Source: Meghimatium bilineatum (Eukaryota; Mollusca; Gastropoda; Stylommatophora; Philomycidae). From it: a stretch of 64,000 nt of DNA. A program made the translations under genes and the position numbers. The notes under the pieces were generated by a model. It was not told the origin of the DNA. It was given only the letters and a program-made list of their open reading frames with translations, and ran no database searches. This document shows, in pieces, positions 31,445 to 43,559 of the stretch. How positions within the stretch are numbered: position 1 is the first letter of the stretch; each line of letters starts with the position of its first letter. The stretch is taken from the NCBI GenBank assembly GCA_034231615.1, contig CM067299.1, positions 17,946,498 to 18,010,497 on the forward strand, in the 5' to 3' direction.

Positions 31445-33380
31445 AAAAGATAAACAAAGAATGTTTGCTCATTAAAAGCGTGCAGTCTACATAATAATCA
31501 CGAGAACACAAAATACTGAAGTAATAATAAGCAATTCGACTAGAAAGTACCACCTTGGTTGGGGAAGAGAGAAACATTGATTACAGGCAAAATGATAGGC
31601 AATACCAGATATCACATAAGGCACCTCGTCATGATACATCGTGACAATAGGCAGTTTTGAATTTCTTGTTCACACCTGACAAGGTTTTCGCATTGGGGAT
31701 CAAGTCAGGACAGTGTAGACTGAGATGTAAGGAGAATTAATTGCACAGAAGACAAACAATATATCTGATCGCACCTCTTGATCCAACCACAGCCAAAAGA
31801 CTGTGGCAGCAGATGCATAATGACATCAGGCTATATATTGACCAATAGCACAAACCTATGTCAAGTATTCATGTCAGATATGACAGCACAACCTGTTTCT
31901 GTTAATGACATAAGTCAGGCCTATCCTGACAAACCACATTGTGCCAATGGTTATTGACGGAGGAGCACATGTGGGAGGATACAAGTCTTAATCTTAGGAC
32001 GAGGAAATGGAAACTAAAACCAAATGGTGTAGCAGGGCATAGCAGACCCTTAGACTTGGTTGGCAGATGGTCTAGTTTAGGAGCACCAAAAGGCGGACAG
32101 ATCACAGTTCTGATCCGGCAGCTTTCATTGTTTCAAATATATTGGTATTACCCCTTTCCTTTGAAGTTAACAAGGCAAGCAGAGAGAGGGATCATGTTAC
32201 ATGGGCAACACTGGTCTTTATTTATTTTTCAGCTTGGGCACTGTACTATGGAGAGGTATACTCCATCCCTAGCCTTTATGGGTCTCGGACTCAAATCGGG
32301 AGATGGCAGTTACGTGTTAGTTATAAGTTCTTGTCAATTGGTGTAGACAAAGGACGCTATGGGCTATCTCTGATTGTGGGAAATTTTCAGTGTCATTGAT
32401 CAATTAACATCTGCGTTAGACCTGCATCTAGCTGGGTGGTCCCCAGCCAATAAGGTTGTTGATCCACCACAGCCTGTCTGCTTCAATGGATGCTTAGGAG
32501 CTAGGACAACAATCTGTATAAAAAGCTGTAAATAAATTGAAATGATCACATATCTAGGGCCTATCTAGATATTTCTGCAATTCCTGTTTTTAAATAAATC
32601 TGCGGTGAATGTAATTTTGTAAAAGTATGTTATGATGTTACGATTATAATAATAATTATTATGCTGGTTCATTCCTAGTTGCACAATGCCTAGTAGTAGT
32701 AGTAGTAACTGATAAAGATGCAATACGCATGTTATAGATCTGCACGCCGCTAAGCAGTGAGAGCACCCCCCCCCCCTTTCAGTGCATAGCGTGCAGAAAG
32801 ATTCATACATTTTCAGCAGAATTATGTGAGCAAAAATTTCAGCAGGAAGGAGATTGCTGTTCAAGTAAGAGAGTGTGAAACTCTGAAACGTTGATGAAAT
32901 GAATGGGCACGAGTAATTGTACTTTTTTGTACTAATTAGCTTGCAAGGGGCGCTCTTATTCAACAAAAAAAACACACATTTTCAAAAAGAATCCATTGAC
33001 AGGGCAAATATTGTGTAATTTTAATGCAGTGAGCTAAAGCATAATTAATGATGAATTAATTGATGAATATGGACGGTGATTGATTGGTTACTAACAAAAA
33101 CAGACTGATTTGACAAATCTAAAAATTAAAAAATCATTGTCTAGTAAAAAAGCATTTTAAAAAGTAGACTTACAAACTGTAAATATAGTTGGGTAGTGAT
33201 AAATTAAATCAAGAACGAACTTGGTGCATTCTACATGTATCAGTAATACTTTAATTTGCAATATCACTATTTGCAATACTTTATTAATGGATCTGTTTCA
33301 GTCTTATTGCAAAGCAATTCAAACGTTCCGCAATCAACTGCCTCGTTTTCAAATATCGCGCATTTAAATCAGCGTTACCA
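31445..33380. other. Region upstream of NCAPG, no recognised gene
   Basis: No exon, TIR element or LINE was identified. It includes a C run at 32766-32777 and a diverged, low-complexity AT stretch at 32600-33300. A promoter for NCAPG should lie here if the coding start is in the first or second exon, but no core motif stands out. Confidence 0.4.
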
Positions 33381-33429
33381 CTCCATATTTTAAAGGTCCC
33401 CAGTTCCGGAGACAAAAAAAAGCTCAAAT

Positions 33430-33482
<53 letters not shown>

Positions 33483-33600
33483 TTTAGTGGTTATATACAT
33501 TGGTGCTTTTTTTTTCTGGGGATACGCTAGGACACGCCGCATCCCCACCTTTTTTGTCTGTTTTTTTTACATTTAGTTCTTATTTGGTTCAACCTAAAGA
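33380..33600. repeat. (TA)n microsatellite with a flank shared with 53350-53490
   Basis: A run of TA of about 49 bp (33430-33479) follows GGTCCCCAGTTCCGGAGA. The TA array at 53414-53489 follows AAGTCCCCAGTTCGGAGAAT. The shared flank indicates that the microsatellite is part of one interspersed element. Confidence 0.65.
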
Positions 33601-33624
33601 AACGTTCATGCATGAAAGAACTAA

Positions 33625-33951
33625 TGAAAATCCCCCCCCCCCTCTACAATGAAAATTCTCCTATCTCACACGTATTATTCTATGTCTACACCGCGCTGGC
33701 AATCACACAGCAGCATCTCGACGGAATAGGTAGAACATATTCTTTTGCAGATGATATCCTGATATACAGACAGGGAAGGGATAGAACAGAAACTGTCGGA
33801 TACTGCAGAATGCGCTAGATCGTATCAACTCTTGGTGTGATGATTCAGGGGCACTGATCAACCAAGAGAAGGTTGCAATGACATGATTCTCTCCTAACAA
33901 TCACATTGTAAAGTCTGCGACACTGACGGTGGGGATGAGAGGGTACGATAT
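33625..33951 (+). mobile_element. LINE-2 fragment, left part (split by I-type LINE)
   Basis: RT frames read SHVLFYVYTALAITQQHLDG and YSFADDILIYRQGRDRTE with an intact FADD, matching the LINE-2 RT at 27760-27870. It is cut at 33951 and resumes at 36056. Confidence 0.85.
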
Positions 33952-36055
33952 TTTTCTTCTTCTTTCGTTCACTTGAAACATGTCTATATCTGTAATTCTG
34001 TCTCCTTAATAAAACTCACTGTCTTTTGTAGTTCATACAATGTCCCATAGAGCTTTGATTCCAGTGTTGTTTCCTCTGGCCAATATGTCTGCCTCAACGT
34101 TTCATGCTCAGAACACTCTTGAAGTATATGTTTGGCACTCTGTGCTGCCTGTCCACATGTACACATGGCCGTGTTGCCAATCGTGGACTGTGTATACATG
34201 TGACTGCGGAGTCGGTTGTGTCCTGTTCTGAGACGTAGAATTATAACTTGTTCTGATCTGTTCATAATGTGATAGTCATCTTGTGTTGGTGTTTGTGGCT
34301 TTCTTATTGACTTAATCATCTGTTTTTTCTGATGGTAGGTGATTGGTATATCTGGTTGGTCTTCGGCAGCACCTTTCTTAGCCAGTTGGTCTGCTTTTTC
34401 ATTTCCTGGTATTCCACAGTGAGAGGGTATCCACTGCATGGCTACCCTATACTGGTACGACAATTCGCTAAGTAGTTTTTTTCAAGTCTGTTAGTTTTCC
34501 AGACTGGAGAGATTGAAGCACTGACCTTGCATCTGTCAGGAATACCACAGGCTGTAGGCCAGAGTTGGAGTTCAGCAGTATTTTAGCTGCCACACTAATT
34601 GCTTGGATTTCTGCATCATAATTATTGCAGAATGTTCCTGTCGGTGTCATGATTGTATCTCTAGGCTTGTGTGGATATTCTATATATACACCTGCACCCC
34701 CATTCCTCACAGCATTCTGTGCTCACCCATCTGTGTATACTCTGACCCATATATCTTGTGGATATTCCTCATCCAGGAAACTGAGGGTGACTGTCCTTCG
34801 CTGCACACTGTTCTGTTCGTCCTCGCTTAGTATTCCTTTCACATGGATCTGAATGTATATTGACATTCCATGCCTAGTTGCTGCTCTATTCACTCACTGC
34901 TCTATTGATGTCTTTGTCCAAGTTCATGTCCTTAGCTAGAACACTAGTTAAATGCTGGTACATTTTCCAGTCTCCCTTTTATAGTTCCACCTAGTGAGCG
35001 TGCTGCTGTCCTTGGTAAATTCATTGTGGATTTCCAGAAATACTGGTCTGTGGTCACTACCCCCAATCTGCTTTCCAACGACACGTGTGATGTTCCATTC
35101 CAAGCCAGGTGAGTGGAATGCCAGGTCTGGTGTAGAGGTGGTGTGCCATGCTCTCGAGTAGAAGGTTGGTGAGTCTGCTGGCTGGTTAATAAGGATGAGA
35201 TTATTTTCATCCTGCCAGCTCTCAAGTTCCTCACCTCTCTTGTCGATATGATCGTAGCCCCAGCTCTGAGAGTGGCTGTTGAAGTCACCACACACCATAA
35301 GTCTCTCTTTGTCTGGAATTGTGTCTAGTGCCAATGGTTTATCATGTGGGCAGTAGTAGTTCAGGAGATGGAATTCTGCACTGTCTGTTTTTAGGTGGAG
35401 TATCTGGTATTCGGCCCCTTCCATATATACTTCCAGCTGACATGCACTGATATTGTTTTTAACAAGTGTTAGAATCCCACCCTTTCGCCTGTCCTTTCTG
35501 TCAGACCTGTAGCACTGGTAGTCTCTGATTTTGAAGGCTATGTCGCTGCTGAGGTGTGTTTCTTGGATACAGCATATATTAACTTTTTCGTTCTGAGAAC
35601 ATTTTCAGGTTCAAATTTTTTGCTGTATCCATCTCCTGTTTTTACTGTTGACACCCTCAGCATTCCAGTGCATTATTTTTATTGGTCGTTTGTTTGTTTG
35701 GCCAGTAGCTCTATTCCCTTGCCTCCTGGCTCCTCAGGGCAATTGAGAAGGACTTCCAGTAACTGAGGTTGGGCCCTTTCGAGGTATAGGGCCCGGCACC
35801 GTCCCTGCCTGAACGTCCGCCACAGGGAAGGCACCATAACTATTTATAAATACAGACATGTTTCCATTGTGTTTTGTGCGTGGCATCCTGATTATCTGTG
35901 CGCCTTTTGGCTGGATGCCTCTGTCTTCAGCACTCTGCTTACTTGGGCAGGACTATGGTCCTGCTCGAGTGGGACTGCCCGACCAGTCTTAGTTTCCAGC
36001 CACTGATGGCTGAACTAAGCCCCATCACCACTGCACGGTGTTGTCCTCGATGGGG
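33952..36055 (-). mobile_element. Internally deleted copy of the I-type LINE, inserted in LINE-2
   Basis: It has the same 5' and 3' ends as the 4,047-bp element but is 2,104 bp long. The flanks are AGGGTACGATAT (33940-33951) and AGGGTACGACAT (36056-36067), a 12-bp duplication with one difference. The N-terminal endonuclease part (35870-34930) and the RNase H/C-terminal part (34865-33984) are present; about 1.96 kb between them, including the whole RT, is missing, with a short filler at about 34877-34889. Several small frame changes occur. It could only move with help from a complete copy. Confidence 0.92.
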
Positions 36056-36160
36056 AGGGTACGACATAATCATGACCTCATCCTTACAATACCTGGGCGT
36101 GCGATTTGATAGTAGTCAACGTTTCCGGGAACACGTTAATCATGTTATCGCAAATGTATA
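36056..36160 (+). mobile_element. LINE-2 fragment, right part
   Basis: SLQYLGVRFDSSQRFREHVN matches RYLGVFFDRSLSFREHVDH of the copy at 27546-29360 and continues the frame order of 33625-33951. Confidence 0.85.
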
Positions 36161-36224
36161 TATACATATGATGCACTTTTATTTGTTTTAAAGATAACCA
36201 GTTTGTTTTAGAACCCCATGAATT

Positions 36225-36360
36225 GCGAGCAATTAGCTGTTTCTTCCTATGTGCAGTGGTGTGGTTTTTTTCTGAGCGTTCTTTCATGCCCAGGAGACTT
36301 CAGTTTTCGGCTTAGTGCAATACCTATTGAATGGGTCTTCTACTCAGAGTGGGTATATAA
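36225..36360 (+). repeat. SINE-C copy
   Basis: TTCTTCCTATGTGCAGTGG, CATGCCCAGGAGACTTCAG and CTTCTACTCAGAGTGGGTAT are shared, inverted, with 62425-62560. Confidence 0.6.
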
Positions 36361-36379
36361 TTGTATAATTGAAGAGAAG

Positions 36380-37435
36380 AAAAAAAAAGAAAAAAATTAG
36401 AATGGATGCGAATATTTTCTTATAATATAGCGATGACTGATATGTTTCTACATATTAATAAGCAACACAATGTATTTAAAAAATCATCGAACACACATGG
36501 CCACAGTTCCTTCCATAATAGACCGAGCTCGTACCAATTCAGATATTCTGAACACACGAAATGCAGTGTAAAATTATAGTTTTATAAAAGTTTGTTGGCT
36601 TTCATGTGCGTCATGTGATTTATTCTTTACAGAGCATAGTGACAACAACGTTTACCGAAGAATTCAACGTTCGATTCTGTTTGAATTTGACAATACAATA
36701 AAAACGCAAATATAAACAGTATAATGTGATACGTTTATAGACAGAAATATGCACTGCATTAGCAAATGGCATAGATAAATCATTTTGAATCTGTAAACAC
36801 AGTAAACAGCGATCGAAATACAATCATATTATTTAGACCTATGCATTTGTTGACACTTTTGTGTGACATTTGATCAGCGGCCAGAGGTAAAATGTTAACA
36901 AATCGTACTATTGGCCACTTTTTGCCGGACAGCTGAACAATATTTCGATTTTCGACTAGCGCCAGTACCTTCTTTTTTAAATGTTTATATATGTGGCAAA
37001 TTTCGTTCGTATACGGTACGAAATATATACACGCATAGAACATACAAAATTCCAGAGCTACGGAGATATCCATTTATATATATATAGAAGATTTATATAT
37101 ACGGACACGCACGTATAATTGGATCACCTATAATTTATTCTATAAATTGGGTTGTGACTTAAAAAACGACAGTATCTTTATGGTTGTTAATCACTATGGT
37201 TGGCATAATTCGATCTACCAATCCATTTTTTTCTGGCCCACCAGGCTGATCTTAAACCTAAAATTACTATATGCACCGGGTACAGAACTTAGAAAGTTCT
37301 ACTTTGAGCTCCAGAGCACTAAAAAAGAAAACAAAATTAGGGGCCCATACCACACGAAATAAGTTGAATTCGACGCAACGATCTAAAAAGTTGGCCGCGA
37401 CTGCATTAGAAAGGGGGGGGGGGATTTCGTATGTT
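36380..37435. other. No recognised feature
   Basis: AT-rich sequence. A 97-codon minus-strand frame (36780-37073) was inspected; it has no known motif and no splice context that would support a gene. Confidence 0.4.
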
Positions 37436-37442
37436 ACATTAT

Positions 37443-37580
37443 TTACTACTTCTTCTCTTGCGCTCGTTCTCAAACTCCTGCAGATTAACAAGATGTAGTC
37501 TAGAGAACATAATGCGTTGTCCTCTGGTTTACAGCTCTTCTGCGATATCTGTGTCCTTCATCCTGACACATCCTATTTCA
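37443..37580 (-). repeat. SINE-B partial copy
   Basis: CTTCTCTTGCGCTCGTTCTC, CTCCTGCAGATTAACAAGAT and CATCCTGACACATCC are the SINE-B 3' half in reverse. Confidence 0.75.
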
Positions 37581-38384
37581 CCACGATTTTACTATTAAAT
37601 GTCATATTGTTTGAATTTTCCGAAGGTTGTACTGGAGAAGGTTTGAACCCCCCACCTTCATCCCGTATCTACGAGCTTTAACTAATACATAATATGACTA
37701 TAAAGAATGATGTGTCAATAGCTGTGACGAAATGTTTCATATTCTGTGTTCAGGTGGCTACACAATTTTACAGGATAAGCGAAAGGACTATCTTTATTCC
37801 CCATTCACCGGCGTTAATCTTTTATAAATCAATAGTGGTCGTTTGGGAGATCGAACGGTATTAGAAGATATTCCGTGCCTCACTCTGATCAATGTTATAT
37901 ATTAGCTTTTGAAAGGATGCAATATCCACATTGTGAATAGTATTCTGTTGTTAAATTGGTAGTGTTTTCTTTCCTTCTGTGGTGGTATATGCATTCAGTT
38001 TAGGAGGGGAGGTAAGCGTATACCCCCGACTACTACATACCAGAAGAGGTGATGCCGATTCAACGTCGGTGGATTTAAACAGTTTTCTGTTTGGAAGTCC
38101 TAGCCATATATAGATTGTCTTACTGTACTAGAGTGTTCTATCTACACTTGACCTCCACCACCCGAACCATCTGCTACCCAAGTATGTCTGGTTTTCAGTT
38201 TTTATGCCTGTATCTACACTGTGACCCCCTGGTAGTGTCAGTGGGATCAACATTTTATGCAAACTTGTGTTACCACAGTTACGTGGAGCGTCATGTATCT
38301 ACCAACTAGGCCATTTGTATGCTGGCCCCATTGGGTGTGGTGATGCGCGCAGTGACTTCTGGTATAGAAAGTAAGTGGTTAATT

Positions 38385-38640
38385 GCAGTTCTTCTATGTA
38401 CCCCAGAACTTATTTCCAATCTCTGTGCGTGCAGGCCATTTATAGCCGCGAAAGTGTTGCAGATTTCGGCATTCTTTTAGCATGTAGTGCTGTGTCTTGG
38501 TGAGGGGACAGGGAACGTTATTATTTACATGCGGACATTTATGACACAATGGTCTGTCCTCAGCCCAAAGATGTTTCTCTGGTCTCTTTTGAAGAGAACC
38601 GGTACATTCCCCAATTTGGCATACTGCAGACATTGGAGAT
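38385..38640 (-). mobile_element. I-type LINE C-terminal fragment
   Basis: The frame reads CHKCPHVNNNVPCPLTKTQH, YMLKECRNLQHFRGYKWPAR and KFWGT, matching the Cys/His plus WP...KLYG pattern of the complete LINE (CTCGQ...HILQEC...YWPEE...KLYGT). It is a different, old family. Confidence 0.6.
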
Positions 38641-38857
38641 TAACATCCGTCATTCGTGCGTGTCATAGATGTTCTGTCACTTCTCTGTTTTGTTTTATTG
38701 ATATTCCATAATATTCCGCCAACTTTTTGTTTATTTAGTTTCATCTCCATCCTTCTAGTTTTTTCATAATTTCTGGCCTTCCGGACTTATCATGACTAGC
38801 TATTATTATGTGAGCATAGATAGTGCCGTTTTACTCGTCGTGTGTTATGTTGTTTTT

Positions 38858-38890
38858 TATGAGAACCTTTTTGGTCGAAATATCGATTTG
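38858..38890 (+). ncRNA. Hammerhead-like motif, degenerate (second copy)
   Basis: TATGAGAACCTTTTTGGTC followed by GAAATATCGA resembles the motif at 27229-27262, so both may belong to one repeat family. The core is poorly kept. Confidence 0.2.
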
Positions 38891-39091
38891 TGTGTGTTAT
38901 TAATCATATATGGTACCAGTGATGAGCAAAATTGTATTACCTTGTTCCAAGTTTTGTTGTATTTGATTACATATTGTTTGTATTTTCTGATGAGTTCGCG
39001 TGATCGTAGTCAGTGTGGTCATATCTGTATTTTATTTCTGAACGTGAATTTATAAGTATTCTTGTTTCATGGAAACTGGTGGTTTTTATGA

Positions 39092-39470
39092 ATCATCATC
39101 ATTAAGTGCCGTCTCCGCAACGAAGGTTGGCTGCAACGTATCTCCAACATCTCCTGTCTCTTGTCTTGGTGGTGCACTCTGCTAGACTGTAACCTGTCCA
39201 TCTTGTGATGTTACTCTCCCACTTATAATTCTGCCTACCTCTTGCTCGCTCCCTTTGACTTTACCCTCAAGTAAGGTCTTCAATAAGGTGTCATGGCTTG
39301 TAATGTGTCCAAAGTATTTTATTTGCCTGATCTTTATTTCTCTTAGTAGTTCCTTCTTCATATTAAGTGTTTTTAGTATCTCTTTATTTGTTTTCTTATT
39401 ATGTTTTCTTATCTTTCCATGATATTCTCCCTATTCTTCTATATACCCACATCTCAAAGGCATCAATTTT
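39092..39470 (-). mobile_element. RTE-like LINE 3' end
   Basis: The minus strand reads MKKELLREIKIRQIKYFGHI and TLLEGKVKGSEQEVGR, the FGH and EGKVxGxRxxGR blocks of RTE-type C-termini, then ends in a GATGATG tail. It shares its last 130 bp with 785-915. Confidence 0.8.
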
Positions 39471-39904
39471 TATGAATATGATCGTGTAGCACTAAACATG
39501 GAGCTCTAGATACAATGATATATAGCAGAATTTGCAGGTCACCATAACAATTGATTGTAAACAAACATTGATGGGAGGTGTTCCAGTGGAAATGTGTCAA
39601 ACTAGTTATCCCCGTACTTGAGGCAATTTTCATATGTATAACTAAAAAATATATATGCTGTAATGGAACTCCAGTAATTTTTGTTTACAATATGGTTTCT
39701 CAAAGTGCGCGATATCGCTCAATGGGGACGGTGAGAGATTAAAGCGTTATTCTAGCTTTCCCTGCGTTTATTTTATGTTTCTCGAAAATGTTTATTTATA
39801 TTTGAGAATTCCATGTACAATTTGTACTACATAAAATTTCGTTGACATTAAGTGCATTCCAGCACCTAACAAAACACCGGGAAATTTAAAAAAAATAAGT
39901 AAAC

Positions 39905-40380
39905 ATGCAAAACTATGTTCAACTCCAATGTGATATCCGGGTTTACATATGGTTGCGAAAGTTGGAAAATGACAAAGGCGCAGGAGAAGAAATTGAACTC
40001 ATTTGAAAATAAATGTCTTAGAAGACTCATAAATATTGGTTAGAACAAATGTAAGTCAAGCTTGCAAGAAGAAACCAAACAACAATATGTTTCTACAACA
40101 ATAAGAAGAACACGATGGACGTATATCGGACATGTACTTAGAATGAAGAAAAAACAGACTGTCACCACAAGGATTAAAATGGGTACCAGATGGCAAAAGA
40201 AAAAGAGGAAGACCAAAAGAGATAATTCACAGAAGAACCATCAAAGAAGGTATGACTGTGGGTCTCAACAAAATACATGAATTACACACAATAGCATCAC
40301 ATTGCTCAAACTGGAAGAACTCTAGTTTCTGCCCTATGCACCGTGTTCGGCGATGAAGCAACATAGATAGATATATAGAT
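39905..40380 (+). mobile_element. LINE 3' end (RTE-like, second type)
   Basis: Frames read FENKCLRRLINIG and RRTRWTYIGHVLRMKKK, followed by an Arg/Lys-rich KRKRGRPKR-like region. This is the W-YIGHVLRM...RGRP end common to many animal LINE proteins. It ends in GATAGATAGATATATAGATG. Confidence 0.78.
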
Positions 40381-40739
40381 GTACAACAGAATAGTGTTTC
40401 TAGCTTTCCCGCGTCTTTTTTATATGTTTCTTGGATATGTTAGTCTATATTTGAGAATTCCACGTGGCTCACGACCGAATAATGTATTCTATCTATCCCT
40501 GCGTTTATTTTATGTTTCTTGTAAATGTTTGCTTATATTTGAGTTTAGAGAATCTTGCAATCTTGCGGGATATTTTTGTACATCATACTGTTTGCATAAT
40601 TTCTATCCTCGACAATGACAGAAGACACTTCTAAAAAGAAGTTACCCCAGTAAAGTTTTGAAAGGTTTAAAGAAGGTGTGCATTAAGTACCTTTAGTATG
40701 GATTACTTGCTTCTTAAAACCAGCGTGTGGCAACTGGGA

Positions 40740-40870
40740 CATATATTTTTAGTTCAGGGTGCAAAGAATAGGGGCACTGTCTTCTTTCTATGCATATCGT
40801 AGTAGACGACCTAAGGAAAGTTGGTGGGTAGGGATGGGAGCCTGTCACCTTTAAAAAATCATAACTGTCA
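40740..40870 (+). repeat. SINE-B head fragment
   Basis: CAGGGTGCAAAGAATAGGGG and AGACGACCTAAGGAAAGTTG correspond to the SINE-B first half. Confidence 0.55.
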
Positions 40871-40924
40871 ATTTTTTCTTTGACATGGTCCCCGTGAATG
40901 ACGAAGAGATACATGTCAGCGGGT

Positions 40925-41038
40925 ATTGTACATTTGTCCTTTTATGACAGACTACTTCTAGTTTGTACATTTGTCCTTTCATGACAGACTACTTCTAGTT
41001 TGTACATTTGTCCTTTCATGACAGACTACTTCTAGTTT
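40925..41038. repeat. 37-bp tandem repeat, three copies
   Basis: Three nearly exact units each contain GTACATTTGTCCTTTCATGA and CAGACTACTTCTAGTT. Confidence 0.93.
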
Positions 41039-41134
41039 GCGATAATGCTAAAATCGGTTGATCTGTGTCCTAATAAGTGCAATCATAAAACACCCGTTAT
41101 TCCTGAAACATAGGTTTAGTGTTTATTGGAACAG

Positions 41135-41200
41135 AGGAATATGTTTCAAACGTCATTAGAAAACGCAGACTGAATTACCTGGTTCACGTTTTAAGACTAG
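41135..41200 (+). mobile_element. Small LINE fragment
   Basis: VIRKRRLNYLVHVLRLD resembles the RW-YIGHVLRM block at 40110. It is cut by the adjacent SINE-B. Confidence 0.45.
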
Positions 41201-41209
41201 ATATTCTTC

Positions 41210-41485
41210 TTTTCTTCTGCGTTCGTTCTCAAACTCTTGCAGATTAGCAGGATGTAGTCCGGAGAACGGAATGCGTTGTCATAGTTTACAGCATTGCTGC
41301 GATATCTGCGCCTTTCGGCCTGACACATCTGACTTCAGCATAGCTTTGGATCACTACCCTATATGGGATGGGACAGCCAACTCCATCCCACAACCTCCTT
41401 AGTCACCTTTTACGACATGAGTGGAATGTAAACAGTGTTGCTATTCTTTGCTCCCCTTTCGGGCCCTGGCAACACAAGGGCGAAG
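41210..41485 (-). repeat. SINE-B copy, complete
   Basis: From CTTCTGCGTTCGTTCTCAAA to TTTCGGGCCCTGGCAACAC, one of the least diverged copies and a good reference for the family. Confidence 0.88.
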
Positions 41486-42329
41486 ACTAGATGACATTTG
41501 AACAAACCAATAAGCCCTTATGTAGACACCTGAGTGTAAATAAAATGTGGAAGGCATAAAGCATCCCTAAAAAAACACCATACTCAAAGAAGGAGAAATA
41601 CCAGGCTGCAAGACCATACAAGAACTAAAACTGCAGGTAGCGGACCGCAACACACGAGGAATCAAAACCTCTGCCCTATAAAGGAACAAACCAAATAAAG
41701 ATGACACTGGCAGAGAGTAGGTCAGCTGGTCCAGGGTAGTGATGAGTTCGGAACAGCCATAAGAAAGACTAGGTTCTGGAAAGAATATGTCACTTGATAT
41801 GTAGTATAGTAGCACGAAGAGCGGGTACTAGTGAGAAATCACAAATATTCTTCTATCTCTGTAAACAAGAATGTATTTGTTATATTTTTAAAACAAAATT
41901 TGTGTTTCCCATTTAATCATTGTTTTCCGATACCCTCTGTCTCGGAGTGAGTTAAGGACCGGGTTTGTACTACAACTATAAACGATTGGTCTGTAAATGG
42001 CAACATTACAAACAGGCCGAGCGTTGAGCGGATAGAGGTATTATCTAGGATAAAACATTATCATCGAATTTGGATTTTGTCACGATTGTTCTTACTGATC
42101 ATCTTCTTCTTCTGCGTCTATTTTGTACAGAGAAGACGACGGAAGAATGGAGAGAGAGATTGAGACAATTCAAAAAGTCAACTACATGAATTATGAACTT
42201 AACCAATTTTGAAACACAAATCTGTCCCAATGAAAAAAAAATCATAAATTTAATCTTCATACCAATATTGTGTTATCAATGTTAGACATGGGCACTATCA
42301 AAATAACAAGACAGAAAGCTTACTGCGTG

Positions 42330-42840
42330 TGTAATGATATGTCTAAGAAAAGCACAAAACAAGAAGAGATCATGTGAGGAATGAAGAGACTGCAAGAACT
42401 GTTGGAACAACATCAGTGGTCAAATATATTGAAAAAAAAGAGCTGAAATTATTCGACCAAGTAATGATCATGAACCTTTATTAGCCAGCGGCAAAAAGAT
42501 AAATGAACAAATACGGATTCAACGCAGCCAAGACCACACATATGTCCTTGAATAGACAACTAAAGATCACAGTTACCACCTCTACGCTTAACGGCAAGTG
42601 TGGATATTATGACCCTCATCCACCAAGGAATAGCCAATAGCGTACAACATGAAAATAGAAACAACAAGATACACAGGAAGACTAAGAAAAAGGTGTATTT
42701 AAGGAGTTACAGACCGCCTGAGACGTCATAAGATTTTTGCATATCAAGCGACCACACGTGTCGTGGCCCACAAACCGATCGTCATTCAATCCTGCGACGC
42801 CTTACAGCAAAAGTAGATAAAAGACAATATATAGATACAT
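42330..42840 (+). mobile_element. LINE 3' end (RTE-like, second type), decayed
   Basis: Frames read RRDHVRNEETARTVGTTSVV, KYIEKKELKLFDQVMIMN and, later, RYTGRLRKRCI and GVTDRLRRHK. These follow the RNE-IR, YIEKRELKWFGHVMRM and GRPRKRW...VTDRLR blocks of animal LINE C-termini. It ends near ATAGATACATAGATAG. Confidence 0.7.
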
Positions 42841-42849
42841 AGATAGTAC

Positions 42850-43065
42850 GGAGAACCCACGGGTTGTATTGTGGTTTACAGCTTATCTGAGATATCAGCG
42901 TTTTTGGTCTGACACATCCAACTTCAGTGTGTTTCTCTATGGGATGGGACAGCTAACTCCACCAAAAACCTCCTTTTGGTCTATTACGACACGCATTGCA
43001 AGCAACGGTATGGTTATTCCTTGATCTCTGTTCAGCTCACGGCAACACACGGATGACCACGCTAC
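42850..43065 (-). repeat. SINE-B copy
   Basis: TAGTACGGAGAACCCACGGG to CAGCTCACGGCAACACACGG; a further mid-part fragment of the same family follows at 43070-43140. Confidence 0.78.
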
Positions 43066-43145
43066 TGTTTTGTGTCATGGTTTAAGGATTAGATGCGATC
43101 AATGCGTCTTTCCTGCTTGATACATCCGACTTAAGCATAGAACAG

Positions 43146-43440
43146 AGATATGTTGTGTCGCATAGTTTGTTTGAACAGATAACATTTGTTGTGTCACAGA
43201 GTTTATTTGAACAGATAACATCTGTTGTGTCACAGAGTTTATTTGAACAGATAACATATGTTGTGTCACAGAGTTTATTTGAACAGATAACATCTGTTGT
43301 GTCACATAGATTGTTTGAACAAATATAATTTGTTGTGTCACATAGATTGTTTGAACAAATATAATTTGTTGTGTCAAAGAGTTTAAGTGAACAAAGTTCA
43401 TCTTTTGTGTTGCAGAGTTTGTTTGAACAACTACAAAGAG
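43146..43440. repeat. 36-bp tandem repeat, about 8 copies
   Basis: Units of 36 bp contain TTGTGTCACAGAGTTTATTT and GAACAGATAACATCTG. The unit is a multiple of three, so a long minus-strand frame with a repeated CDTTxVICSNKL peptide appears; nothing else supports a gene. Confidence 0.93.
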
Positions 43441-43559
43441 ACAAATTATTAAATAACTTGCCCGTGAGCTGTCGGGGCCAGAAATGGACGCTAGGGTTAA
43501 AAAAATCTAGACGTGTGTTGTACAAGGCAACAGAGGAAGTTTTGTGGGAGAGTTTGTTT

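Noticed and set aside
36780-37073. 97-codon minus-strand frame as a possible small gene
   Set aside because: No domain, poor composition for coding and no splice or start context.
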